Source of the DNA: Rhizobium esperanzae
Lineage (GTDB): Bacteria; Pseudomonadota; Alphaproteobacteria; Rhizobiales; Rhizobiaceae
DNA length: 64,000 nt
NCBI RefSeq assembly: GCF_002204185.1
Contig: NZ_MXPU01000006.1
Location: forward strand, 186,001-250,000
Direction: 5' to 3'
The notes under the pieces were generated by a model. That model was not told the origin of the DNA. It worked only from the letters and a program-made list of their open reading frames with translations, and did not search any database. Below are positions 43,985 to 55,730 of the stretch, piece by piece; within the stretch, counting starts at the first letter, position 1, and every line of letters begins with the position of its first letter. Both the position numbers and the translations under genes were made by a program.

Positions 43985-46372
43985 TCAGGACCGCGACGAC
44001 AGGGCCGAGAGACTGAGCCGCACCGGCAACATCTTGTAAGAGGGGGTCTTGGCCTTGGCGTCGTGATGCGACAGCGGAAAGAGCGGGTTCGCCTCAGGGT
44101 AATAGGCCGCACAGCACCCGGCCGGAATTGGGTGCCGAGCAACCTTGAAGCCGGTGACGCGGCGCGTTGTGGCAACGTCGATGGCAGTCGTCAGATCGAC
44201 GAAATCGCCTTCTTTGAAGCCCAGTCTGCCAATATCCTTTTCGTTCATGAAGACCACCTTTCGCGTTCCCTTCACACCGCGATAGCGATCGCTGTAACCG
44301 TAGATAGTCGTGTTGAACTGGTCGTTGGATCGGAGCGTGGCGAGGTTGAGAACCTCAGTGGCGCCCGGACCGATGTCGAGTTCGGGGAAGAGGCGCGGCG
44401 GCGTGATGAAATTGGCTTTCTGGTTGGGCGTCGTCCATTTGCGTTCCCTGGCCGGCACCGGTCTCGGAATGCCGCCCGGCTGAAACATGCGTTTGTTGAA
44501 ATCCCTGAATGTCTCGGGATAGGTCGCTTCGATCGCATCGCGGATCTTCGAATAATCGCCGACCCATTCGTCCCAGGGGACTCGGCCATTCGCCAGCGTC
44601 GCCTTGGCAATGCCGGCGATGATGGCGGGCTCCGACAGAAGCTCCTCGCTCGCGGGCTTCGCCTTCCCACGCGAGCCATGGAAATGAGCCACAGAACTTT
44701 CGATGGAAACTGCTTGCGGACCGCTTGCCTGTTCATCGATCTCGATACGGCCGAGACAGGGAAGGAGATAGGCGATTTCGCCATGGATGACGTGGCTGCG
44801 ATTGAGCTTCGTCGCGATCTGTACGGTCAGGCGGAGTTTGCGCCAGGCGGCCTCCATCGCTTCCGTTTCCGGGACGGCGCGCAAGAAATTGCCACCGAGG
44901 CTGACGAAGGCCTTGGCTTCGCCCTCCATGATCGCCTTGCAGGTGTCGACGGTCGAGCGTCCTTCCCATTGTGGCGGTTCGAACCGGTAGAGTTCCTTCA
45001 GCTTATCGAGCGGCACGAGGTCCGGCTTTTCCGTTATCCCGACCGTGCGCTGGCCCTGCACGTTCGAGTGGCCACGCACGGCGCAGATATTGGCGCCGGG
45101 CTTGCCGATATTGCCGCGCAACAGCGCGAGGTTGGCGACCATATGAACGTTCTGGACACCCATCACATGCTGGGTGAGACCCATGCCGTAGATCATCAGC
45201 ACCGCCTCCGAATGGGCGTAGGTGCGGGCTGCCTGAATCATCTGTTCGCGGGTCAAGCCGGAAACACGTTCCAGCTCGGCCCAGTCATATCGGCGGGCGG
45301 CTTCGGCGAATTCCTCGAAACCCGACGTATGCGTGTTGATGAAATCGTGGTCGAGAACATGCTTTTTGTCGGCGGCGGCAATGGAAGCGGCGAACGCCAC
45401 CGCCGCGGCATTATCCGGTTTATGGGGCACGGCATCGGAGCCTGAAACCTTGCTCATGCCCATTGCCTTCATGGCATCGTCGGCTTCGATCAAGGCTTTG
45501 CAGACCCCGAAGAGGGCCGCGATGTCGCCTCCGTTCTTCACCTGGTAATATTCCGACGAAATCGGCGTCGACCGACCGGTCAGCATCTGGCTCGGCATTT
45601 GCGGGTTGATGAAACGTTCAAGGCCCGGTTCGCGCAACAAGTTGAAGGTGACGATTTTCACGCCACGGTCGACGGCGTCCTGAAGGTCATGCAGCATTCG
45701 TGGGGAGGAGGTGGCGACGTTCTGCGCCATATAGAAAATGCAATCGCAGTTCTGGAAATCGGACAGGATTGCCGTGCCGACGGAGGCTCCGATGCTTTCC
45801 GGCAGACCGACCGAGGAGCTTTCGTGACACATGTTGGAAGAATCGGGCAAGTTGTTGCTGCCGAAGATGCGGGCAAAAAGCTGATACATGTAGGAGGTCT
45901 CGAGGGAGGCGCGCCCGGAGGTGTAGAAATCGACCTCACGCGGAGGAATTGACCGCAGCGCCTCGCCGATTTCTGCGAATGCATTGTTCCAGTCTACCGG
46001 CTCGTATTTGTCGGTCGAGCGGTTCCACCGCATCGGGTGGGTCAGGCGACCTTGTTCTTCGAGATCGTGATCGCTCCACTGCTCCAGCTCATGCAATGTA
46101 TGGGCGGCGAAGAAGGCGCGGTCGGCGCGGCGGGAAGTGACCTCCCAGGCGGTCGCCTTTGCGCCGCTTTCGCAAAATTCCATCGCATGCGGTTTTGCAG
46201 GCTTGGCCCAGGCACAACTGACGCACATGTAACCGTCTGGTTTGTTGTGATGGGAAAGCAGCGACGGCCCCGATCGGGGGACGTGTTCGCGGAGAAGAAT
46301 TTCTCCAAGAGATCTCGCCGCCGCCCAGCCGCCAGCCGCAGGCGTGCTCGGATGTTTCGATCGCGCTGACAT
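43985..46372 (-). CDS. FdhF/YdeP-family molybdopterin oxidoreductase
   Basis: A 795-residue molybdopterin enzyme of the FdhF/YdeP group. The N-terminal Fe-S motif is C-x2-C-x12-C in YMCVSCAWAK...EFCESG. MPT-binding segments include DSSNMCHESSSVGLPESIG, where the Cys-Glu context replaces the SeCys site of FdhF, and the C-terminal domain with NDQFNTTIYGYSDRYRG. No Tat signal is visible, so it is cytoplasmic. GGGAGG precedes the ATG of MSARSKH. E. coli YdeP is linked to acid resistance. Here it is first in a likely operon with a caa3 oxidase. Substrate unknown; formate is not assured. Confidence 0.85.
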   Translation of the reverse strand: MSARSKHPSTPAAGGWAAARSLGEILLREHVPRSGPSLLSHHNKPDGYMCVSCAWAKPAKPHAMEFCESGAKATAWEVTSRRADRAFFAAHTLHELEQWSDHDLEEQGRLTHPMRWNRSTDKYEPVDWNNAFAEIGEALRSIPPREVDFYTSGRASLETSYMYQLFARIFGSNNLPDSSNMCHESSSVGLPESIGASVGTAILSDFQNCDCIFYMAQNVATSSPRMLHDLQDAVDRGVKIVTFNLLREPGLERFINPQMPSQMLTGRSTPISSEYYQVKNGGDIAALFGVCKALIEADDAMKAMGMSKVSGSDAVPHKPDNAAAVAFAASIAAADKKHVLDHDFINTHTSGFEEFAEAARRYDWAELERVSGLTREQMIQAARTYAHSEAVLMIYGMGLTQHVMGVQNVHMVANLALLRGNIGKPGANICAVRGHSNVQGQRTVGITEKPDLVPLDKLKELYRFEPPQWEGRSTVDTCKAIMEGEAKAFVSLGGNFLRAVPETEAMEAAWRKLRLTVQIATKLNRSHVIHGEIAYLLPCLGRIEIDEQASGPQAVSIESSVAHFHGSRGKAKPASEELLSEPAIIAGIAKATLANGRVPWDEWVGDYSKIRDAIEATYPETFRDFNKRMFQPGGIPRPVPARERKWTTPNQKANFITPPRLFPELDIGPGATEVLNLATLRSNDQFNTTIYGYSDRYRGVKGTRKVVFMNEKDIGRLGFKEGDFVDLTTAIDVATTRRVTGFKVARHPIPAGCCAAYYPEANPLFPLSHHDAKAKTPSYKMLPVRLSLSALSSRS

Positions 46373-46426
46373 TTTTGCCTCCCGATATTGTCGTCGGGGG
46401 ATCCCCGGCAGATATTTTGCGATCCG

Positions 46427-46451
46427 AACTCTTCGAGAAACAAACTGTTCC
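46427..46451 (-). promoter_or_regulatory. EcfG/RpoE2-type promoter for the YdeP-oxidase operon
   Basis: On the minus strand: GGAAC, 16 bases, AGTT, 55 bases before the YdeP-like start. It could drive the whole leftward set of seven genes. Confidence 0.55.
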
Positions 46452-46545
46452 AGGCGAGTCGGCAAAGTGACGAGCGGGGCTGTCGACAGCCGGTGACGGG
46501 AGACGATTGGCAATAAACTGAGCTTCTCAGCCGCGTCGCATATGC

Positions 46546-46797
46546 TCAGAGCGGCGTCGGAGCGTCGGCCGCCACCTCGGCATAGAGCTGACCGCACATC
46601 GTCAGCGATCGCCGCATCGCAGCGACGCGATCTTCGGCGTCATTGGATGAATAGGCCCAGATGTCGGTCGCCCAGCTCTTGCCATCCATCTCGTACTGCA
46701 GGGCAAATCTATAGAGCCGTCGCTCATCTGCATCGGTGCTGACGAAAGCGCGATCGGGATCATCGTGACGCTGGCGCGGAAAACTTACAACATTCAC
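46546..46797 (-). CDS. Small hypothetical protein, 83 residues
   Basis: I recognise no family. The protein is soluble: VVSFPRQRHDDPDRAFVSTD, then a beta-rich stretch RRLYRFALQYEMDGKSWATDIWAYSS cut here into RRLYRFALQYEMDGKSW and ATDIWAYSS, then a helix AEDRVAAMRRSLTMCGQLYA. GAGGAGCAGG lies upstream of the ATG. A GGAAC-N16-GGTT promoter lies 60 bases before the start, which supports a real stress-type gene. It is on the same strand as the YdeP-like gene, 173 bases before it. Confidence 0.6.
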   Translation of the reverse strand: MNVVSFPRQRHDDPDRAFVSTDADERRLYRFALQYEMDGKSWATDIWAYSSNDAEDRVAAMRRSLTMCGQLYAEVAADAPTPL

Positions 46798-46856
46798 AAC
46801 CTGCTCCTCGGGTTCACCTCATCGCCAGGCTCGAAAGCCCGCTTCTCCTTTGGACT

Positions 46857-46881
46857 AACCTGATCGCCCGGATTTCGTTCC
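46857..46881 (-). promoter_or_regulatory. EcfG/RpoE2-type promoter for the 83-residue protein
   Basis: On the minus strand: GGAAC, 16 bases, GGTT, 60 bases before the start codon. Confidence 0.5.
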
Positions 46882-46917
46882 CTGAGCTCTGAGCGACGAA
46901 TAATGTGTGGGATTTTT

Positions 46918-47205
46918 TCAGTTCCGAGAGCTTGCGTGCCGAAAACTGGCTGCTCGCGTGAGCGCCAAAGGGCGGCCCGGCGCGTCGCAATTGGAAACGG
47001 AATGTACCCCGGCTACAGGCGAATCTGGCGTAAACTGAATTATGGAACTTGCTTCTGTGGTGGGCTGTTCGCAATAGCAGCTGTGGCCGCGCGCGAAAGG
47101 AACCATCGCCGCATGCTCCTTGTTGATCCTCTTCAGATATCCCTCATAGGCGCGTAACGACTGACGGTGCTTGAGCACCAGTTCGAAGTTGATGCTCTCC
47201 ATCAC
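46918..47205 (-). CDS. Possible small gene or gene fragment, 95 residues
   Basis: The first half looks coding by codon use: MESINFELVLKHRQSLRAYE, then GYLKRINKEHAAMVPFARG. The second half loses that character. The same frame also stays open upstream of the ATG for about 45 codons with a coding-like third-position pattern, and a different frame further upstream (FEISRVEDIRSAMQILELRV near 47300) looks coding too. This suggests a frameshifted remnant rather than an intact gene. No ribosome site is clear. Family not recognised. Confidence 0.35.
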   Translation of the reverse strand: MMESINFELVLKHRQSLRAYEGYLKRINKEHAAMVPFARGHSCYCEQPTTEASSIIQFTPDSPVAGVHSVSNCDAPGRPLALTRAASFRHASSRN

Positions 47206-47461
47206 GCTTCCAGAAAACTCGGGAAATGCGGGTTGCGCCTCGGGCGCGCGCCGGGTTGCGGCGAGCGCTGCGACCTGAATTTCGACACCCGCAGTTCGAG
47301 GATCTGCATGGCGGAACGGATGTCTTCGACCCGGCTGATCTCGAAATTCAGGGTCCTGGCATTCTTTTCGCTGACGAAAACGCCGGCCCCTGGCGGGACG
47401 TCACCCTGCCGCCGACCTTCAGCGACGTCAGCGTCTCGCCACCCGCCTTGCGCCCGGGTTT
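47206..47461 (-). pseudogene. Probable decayed reading frame after the FAD dehydrogenase
   Basis: This stretch has no intact gene, but two minus-strand frames each carry coding-like segments that would join across a one-base shift near 47270: NFEISRVEDIRSAMQILELR in one frame and VEIQVAALAATRRAPEAQPA in the next, continuing into the 46918-47205 frame. I infer a remnant. Low confidence, because GC-rich noise can imitate this. Confidence 0.3.
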
Positions 47462-50400
47462 TCAGCTTAACAGATCCCGGATGACTTCCAGAGGATGGGG
47501 GATCGTCCTGCGGTCTATTTCCTTGACCTGCGACCGGCAGGAATAGCCGGTCGCCATGACGACGGTCCCGTCCTCGCCGGCGGCGATCTGTTCTGCCCAG
47601 CTCATCGCATAGAGCGTTTCGGAAATCGCTCTGTTGCGGGCTTCGTGGCCAAACGTTCCCGCCATGCCGCAGCAACCCGCATCAGCCACCTGCAGGTCAA
47701 TGCCGAGGGTGCCGAAGACCGCTTTCCACTGCGCAACCGCTGAGGGCATATTGGTGCGTTCGGTACAGTGCGGCAGAAGCCGGACCGTCGCCACGGCCTG
47801 CCGCCTGACCGCCTCCGCCAGGTCCTTGCCGTTTGCAGCCAGCCATTCCTGCGGCAGCAGCACGGTTGCGTGGGATAGTCCTTTCGGCAAGGTCATGTAC
47901 TCGCTCCGATAGGCGAGGGTCATGGATGGGTCCAGGCCGACAAGCGGCACGCCGATTGTCGCCAAACGATTCAGGGAGCGCGAGGTCGCGACGGCCGCCT
48001 TTTCGAAACGGTCGAGGTAGCCGTGGACATGCAGCGCTTTTCCGTTGGTGAGCGGCGGCGCGATGAACGGCGACAGGCCGAGCTTGCGGGCGACCTCGAC
48101 GGCGGCGACGACCACTTTGGGATCGAAATGCGCAGTGAAGGCGTCGGGAATGAAGACGACGGTGCGGCCGCGCGCCTCGGGAGACATCTTCATGATCTGC
48201 TCCGCGTCGGCGGTCGGAACCCCGAGGCCGGCCAGCGGCGACGCCGGCGGCATCTTCGGCAGCGCGGTCAAGCCGACGAGCTTCATCGCCGCGCGGCCGG
48301 CAGCCGTTCCGGCAAGGAGATTGTAGAGAGGACGCATCCGCGCCATCAGCGGCAGAGTGGCCTCAATGCCGGCCACCAGCGGATCTTTCAGCGGCCTGAG
48401 GTAGCGGCCGTAATAGAGGTTCAGGAACTTCGAGCGGAACGCGGGGACGCTGACCTTGACAGGGCATTGACCGGCGCAGGCCTTGCAGGCGAGGCACGTA
48501 TCCATAGCTGCCCGCACTTCGTGCGAAAAATCGGTCCGATTGGCCGGGTTCAGCGAGTTGAACGCCCGCCTGACAAGCCCGATCACCTTGTTCGAATTGC
48601 GGAGCCGAACCGCTTCCTCACGGGGATCGACACCCTGCTCGACGAGCAGCCGCAGCCATTCCCGCATCAGGGCGGCGCGCCCCTTCGGCGAGTACACACG
48701 GTTGCGGGTTGCCTTGTAGGACGGGCACATCGGGCTGGTCTCGTCGAAATCGAAACAGGCGCCGTTCCCGTTGCAATAGGCCGCATTGTCGAAGGCTGCG
48801 CGGATCTCGTTGCCGATGATGCGGTCGACGCTTCCCCGCAAGGGAACCTCGTCGATCTTCATCAGCGCGCCATCGTCGGGCGCGGCGATCTTGCCCGGAT
48901 TGAGGCGGTTCTCTGGATCGAACGCCTTCTTGATCTGCTGAAGGCAGGGATAGAGATCGCCGAAGAATTCCGGCACATATTCTGATCGCACACCCTTGCC
49001 GTGCTCTCCCCAGAGAACGCCGCCATGCTTGCGGGTAAGCGCCACCACCGCGTCGGTGATTTCCCGGATGAGCGGCACATGGTCGTCCCGCGTCAGGTCG
49101 AGGGCCGGCCGCACATGAAGCACGCCCGCATCCACATGCCCGAACATGCCGTAGGAGACGCCGGCAGCATCGAGAAGAGCGCGGAATTCTCCGATATAGG
49201 CGGCGAGATTGTCAGGAGGGACGGCGGTGTCCTCGACGAAAGCCACCGGGCGCACCGGGCCTTCGACATTGCCGAGAAGCCCGACGGCGCGCTTGCGCAT
49301 CGCCCATATCGCCTCGACGTCCGCTTTCTCCCGGGCGATCGTAAGGCCGATATTGCGGACGACATCGGCGCCGGCCAGCGCCGACGTCACCGCCATGAGC
49401 TTCTGTTCCAACTCGACCGGGTCGTCGGCCAGCACCTCGGCGATATTGATGCCGTTGGCGGGACCGCGCTGGTCATCCGGGAAAAACCGCGCGATGCCGC
49501 TCCACACGATGTCGCCCTTGGCAAGGCCAAGCACCTTCTCGTCGATCGTTTCCACCGAGGCGACGTTCAGCGCGGTCAGCGACCTTGCGTCTTCGAGAGC
49601 GGTGTTGAAGTCGTCGTAGCGGATATTGACCAGCGCTGCATATTTGGGGATCGGCAGAAGGTTGAGCTCGATCTCGGCGATCATCGCCAGCGTGCCTTCC
49701 GAGCCGCAGATGATCGCATTGAGATCGAAGCGTCCGTCGTCACGACGGATATGCGCAAGGTCGTAGCCGGTCATGTAGCGGTTGAGGCGCGGAAAGATTT
49801 CCTCGATGCGCGCGCGCTCGTCGCGCGCGATCCTGTCGACCGTCCGATGGATCTCCCCGACGCGATCATCGCGAGACTTGACCTTGGCAAGAGACACGTC
49901 GTCGAGGGGACGCGACCACCAGTCCGTCGCATCGGTCAGGACCATCCTGAGGCCGAGCACATGGTTGCTCGTCTTGCCGTAGAGGCAGGAGCCCTGGCCG
50001 CAGGCATCGGTCGAGACCATGCCGCCGATCGTCGCCCGATTGGAGGTCGAAAGTTCCGGAGCGAAGAACAGGCCATGATCCTCAAGGGCGCGGTTGAGCT
50101 GGTCCTTGACGACGCCGGCTTCGACGCGGGCGACCCGCCGCACCGGATCGATCTCCAGGATCCGGTTCATGTGCCGTGAGCAGTCGACGACGAGGCCGTC
50201 CGTCAGCGACTGGCCATTGGTGCCGGTGCCGCCGCCGCGCGCGACGACGCGCAGGCCGCGGAACGGATCTTCGGAGAGGACCCGCATCAAGGCCTTCATG
50301 TCCTCGATATCCTGGGGAAAGAGGATCCCTGCCGGCTCGACTTGGTAGATCGAGTTGTCCGTCGAAAGCACGGTGCGCGAGGCGGCGCTGGTCTCGATGT

Positions 50401-50485
50401 CGCCGGCAAAGCCTGCCTCGAGCAGTCGCTCGAAGAAGCCGGCTCCGAGAAGTGAAGATTCTCTGGTCTTGATACGGGGGATCAT
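47462..50485 (-). CDS. YdiJ-like FAD/Fe-S 2-hydroxyacid dehydrogenase
   Basis: A 1007-residue protein with the layout of YdiJ (about 1018). The N-terminal FAD-binding PCMH domain has VVARGGGTGTNGQSLTDG (about residues 80-97) and ATIGGMVSTDACGQGS. The FAD-oxidase C-terminal domain follows, with HVDAGVLHVRPAL. A 4Fe-4S motif CLACKACAGQCPVKV is near residue 660, and a C-terminal CCG-type domain contains DAGCCGMAGTFGHE. E. coli YdiJ oxidises D-2-hydroxyglutarate; D-lactate is the alternative. The start MIPRIKTR is chosen by homology, as the ribosome site is weak. No GGAAC promoter was found. It stands alone. Confidence 0.87.
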   Translation of the reverse strand: MIPRIKTRESSLLGAGFFERLLEAGFAGDIETSAASRTVLSTDNSIYQVEPAGILFPQDIEDMKALMRVLSEDPFRGLRVVARGGGTGTNGQSLTDGLVVDCSRHMNRILEIDPVRRVARVEAGVVKDQLNRALEDHGLFFAPELSTSNRATIGGMVSTDACGQGSCLYGKTSNHVLGLRMVLTDATDWWSRPLDDVSLAKVKSRDDRVGEIHRTVDRIARDERARIEEIFPRLNRYMTGYDLAHIRRDDGRFDLNAIICGSEGTLAMIAEIELNLLPIPKYAALVNIRYDDFNTALEDARSLTALNVASVETIDEKVLGLAKGDIVWSGIARFFPDDQRGPANGINIAEVLADDPVELEQKLMAVTSALAGADVVRNIGLTIAREKADVEAIWAMRKRAVGLLGNVEGPVRPVAFVEDTAVPPDNLAAYIGEFRALLDAAGVSYGMFGHVDAGVLHVRPALDLTRDDHVPLIREITDAVVALTRKHGGVLWGEHGKGVRSEYVPEFFGDLYPCLQQIKKAFDPENRLNPGKIAAPDDGALMKIDEVPLRGSVDRIIGNEIRAAFDNAAYCNGNGACFDFDETSPMCPSYKATRNRVYSPKGRAALMREWLRLLVEQGVDPREEAVRLRNSNKVIGLVRRAFNSLNPANRTDFSHEVRAAMDTCLACKACAGQCPVKVSVPAFRSKFLNLYYGRYLRPLKDPLVAGIEATLPLMARMRPLYNLLAGTAAGRAAMKLVGLTALPKMPPASPLAGLGVPTADAEQIMKMSPEARGRTVVFIPDAFTAHFDPKVVVAAVEVARKLGLSPFIAPPLTNGKALHVHGYLDRFEKAAVATSRSLNRLATIGVPLVGLDPSMTLAYRSEYMTLPKGLSHATVLLPQEWLAANGKDLAEAVRRQAVATVRLLPHCTERTNMPSAVAQWKAVFGTLGIDLQVADAGCCGMAGTFGHEARNRAISETLYAMSWAEQIAAGEDGTVVMATGYSCRSQVKEIDRRTIPHPLEVIRDLLS

Positions 50486-50803
50486 TTTATCGCTGCTGAA
50501 AACGCCCGAGCTTATAAAACTTTTGAAGCAACTGAAATAGAGGTGCGCAGGTACCGCAGCCATTTTCGCCATGGCTGAATGCTGAACCGACAGGCTGGCA
50601 AGATTGAAAATTGCTCTTCTCTTGGAGGGAGTAGAACCTGAGACTCGCCATTCGACGTCTGGCTGTTGAACAGATCCGAACCGGCGTTCCTCTCACAAGT
50701 GAACTACGCAATCGAAAAGTCGAATTTCCGGTGTAGTTGATCATGTAACAATACCCTGCCCGGCAGCATCAAAGGTTTCCGCGCTGTCGGCAAGATCAAC
50801 CCT
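50486..50803. other. 318-base gap between the YdiJ-like gene and thiE
   Basis: Nothing convincing. A GTTCC word at 50686-50690 lacks a matching -10 box. The part near 50580-50760 is less GC-rich than its surroundings and may hold the promoter of the YdiJ-like gene. I see no strong terminator for the thi operon. Confidence 0.4.
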
Positions 50804-51424
50804 TCATACCTTATTCGTGGGCCGCCACGGCGCGGTCGCGGCAAGCCACTGTCGCGTGCGGGCCTCGGGATCCGCGTTGCGGGTGATATCGGTGACCACG
50901 GCAGCACTATCGGCGCCTTTTTCCAGCACCAGCTGCGCGCGTTCGGCGGTGATCCCGCCAATGGCGACGAGCGGTATCGCGCCGACGCGCCGCCGCCAGT
51001 CCGAAAGACGTTCAATACCTTGCGGCGCCCATTTCATCTGTTTGAGAATCGTCGGCCAGACCGGTCCGAGTGCAACGTAATCCGGCTCGGCCGCCAGCGC
51101 CGTCTCCAGCTCCGATATGTCGTGCGTCGAAAGGCCGAGCTTCAGACCAGCACGACGAATGGCATTCATGTCGGCGGCCATCAGGTCTTCCTGCCCGAGA
51201 TGAATGAAATCGCATCCTTCATCGATCGCCAGCTTCCAATGGTCGTTGACGACCAATTGGCAACCTGCTGCCGCACAGGCAGTCTTCGAACGCCGGATCT
51301 CCTCGCGAAGCACGGAGTCCGGACAATCCTTGATGCGCAGCTGGACGAGTTTGACGCCGAGCGGCACGAGACGCTCGACCCAGTCGGCGCTGTCGACGAT
51401 GAGATAGAAGGGATCGAGCTTCAT
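50804..51424 (-). CDS. thiE: Thiamine phosphate synthase
   Basis: A 206-residue TIM-barrel enzyme that joins HMP-PP and the thiazole phosphate. Visible motifs are [10 protein letters not shown] (residues 24-33), [23 protein letters not shown] split as QLVVNDHW and [12 protein letters not shown], and the phosphate-binding [20 protein letters not shown] region. It is slightly divergent from E. coli ThiE, as usual for rhizobia. Its start overlaps thiG in ATGA. It is last in the thiCOSGE operon and so under TPP riboswitch control. Confidence 0.92.
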   Translation of the reverse strand: MKLDPFYLIVDSADWVERLVPLGVKLVQLRIKDCPDSVLREEIRRSKTACAAAGCQLVVNDHWKLAIDEGCDFIHLGQEDLMAADMNAIRRAGLKLGLSTHDISELETALAAEPDYVALGPVWPTILKQMKWAPQGIERLSDWRRRVGAIPLVAIGGITAERAQLVLEKGADSAAVVTDITRNADPEARTRQWLAATAPWRPTNKV

Positions 51425-52194
51425 GAAAAGACGGCCTTTCCGATGATGGGAGTGGAAGGAACGGCCATGTCGCGCGGCTCCAACGGCACGGCGCCATGCG
51501 CAATGCGGCCGGCATCGATGGCAAGTGCGAAGGCCTCGGCCATGGCGGCAGGGTCACCTGCGCCGGCAACGGCAGTGTTGAGAAGAACGGCATCATAACC
51601 GTACTCCATGACGGCGGCGGCATGCGACGGGCGGCCGATGCCGGCATCGACGATGAGCGGCACATCCGGAAAATGTGCTCGGAATGCCCGCAGCGCCATC
51701 GGGTTCACCGGTCCCATGGCGGAGCCGATCGGCGCGCACCAGGGCATCAGGACGCGGCAGCCGGCATCCAGCAGCTTTTCGGCGACGACAAGATCGTCGG
51801 TCGTATAGGGGAAGACCTGGAAGCCCTCCCCGGTCAGGATGCGTGCCGCTTCGACAAGGCCGAAGACATCGGGCTGCAGCGTATCGTGATGGCCGATCAC
51901 TTCGAGCTTGATCCAGTCGGTGCGGAAAACGTCGCGCGCCATCTTCGCTGTCAGCACAGCCTCCTGCACGCTGTGGCAGCCGGCCGTATTTGGCAGCACG
52001 CGCACGCCGAGCTCGCGGATCAGCTCGAAGAAGGCGCCGCCCGCCTTGCCGCCGGCGGCCTCGCGCCGCAGCGAGACGGTGACAATTTCCGCCTTCGAGC
52101 GTCTCACGGCTTCTGCCAGGACGGCGGGCGACGGGTAGCGGGCGGTGCCGAGCAGCAGCCGGGAATGGACCTCGACGTCGTAGAGTTTCAGCAT
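51421..52194 (-). CDS. thiG: Thiazole synthase
   Basis: A 257-residue (beta/alpha)8 enzyme that builds the thiazole ring from deoxyxylulose phosphate, dehydroglycine and ThiS thiocarboxylate. The catalytic Lys96 is in [12 protein letters not shown], the phosphate site is in [13 protein letters not shown], and [20 protein letters not shown] is the family signature. The start MLKLYDVEV lies one base after the thiS stop. It works with ThiS and ThiO, both encoded upstream. Confidence 0.95.
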   Translation of the reverse strand: MLKLYDVEVHSRLLLGTARYPSPAVLAEAVRRSKAEIVTVSLRREAAGGKAGGAFFELIRELGVRVLPNTAGCHSVQEAVLTAKMARDVFRTDWIKLEVIGHHDTLQPDVFGLVEAARILTGEGFQVFPYTTDDLVVAEKLLDAGCRVLMPWCAPIGSAMGPVNPMALRAFRAHFPDVPLIVDAGIGRPSHAAAVMEYGYDAVLLNTAVAGAGDPAAMAEAFALAIDAGRIAHGAVPLEPRDMAVPSTPIIGKAVFS

Positions 52195-52195
52195 G

Positions 52196-52389
52196 TCAGC
52201 CTCCCTGCATGGGTGAGAGAATTTCAATGCGGTCGCGCTCGCCGAGCACGAAATCGGCGCGATCCTCGCGGTGCACCAGTTCGCCGTTCACCGCGGTTGC
52301 GAGCCACCCGCCTTCGTAGTCCAAAGCGAGAAGCAGATCTGCGAGCGTCGCGGCCGCGACCTCCTGTTCCTCGCCATTGATGATGAAGG

Positions 52390-52393
<4 letters not shown>
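52196..52393 (-). CDS. thiS: Thiamine biosynthesis sulfur carrier ThiS
   Basis: A 65-residue ubiquitin-like protein ending in the required Gly-Gly (ILSPMQGG), whose C-terminus is thiocarboxylated and passes sulfur to Thi[21 protein letters not shown] is the usual second half. The start overlaps the thiO stop in ATGA. The ThiF adenylyltransferase is not in the window. Confidence 0.93.
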
Positions 52394-55431
<3,038 letters not shown>

Positions 55432-55730
55432 GAATGGTCGCCATCAAAGACTGGAGCGGCGCTTGTGTCAAGAAGCCCTTTACGTTCCAAGGCAGTGGCT
55501 GTCGCTGCTAGTCGCCGATCAGCTTGGGCAGCAGGGTGCGCCGGCGGCCGTACCGGCGCCAGTCGAGCAACATTGATTGTGGATGGGCCTGCTTTACCGG
55601 CCCATTTCGCTCGCGCCCCTTGGACGCGTGCTCCATATTCTCTCGCTCACGGCCAGGTGACAGCGACCGCGCGTTCATCGGTCCGACGGCACCGGCTCCT
55701 CATCCTGTCGCAACGCGATTTTCTGCATTC
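55432..55730. other. 299-base gap between the thi leader and the nuclease gene
   Basis: It must contain the leftward thi promoter and a rightward promoter for the nuclease pair, but I see no strong -35/-10 pairs or GGAAC boxes. No gene is supported. The nuclease frame is open upstream to 55524 but without start features. Confidence 0.4.

Noticed and set aside
50686..50690. GTTCC (GGAAC on the minus strand) before the YdiJ-like gene
   Set aside because: The bases at the expected -10 position do not fit, and the distance to the start is long.
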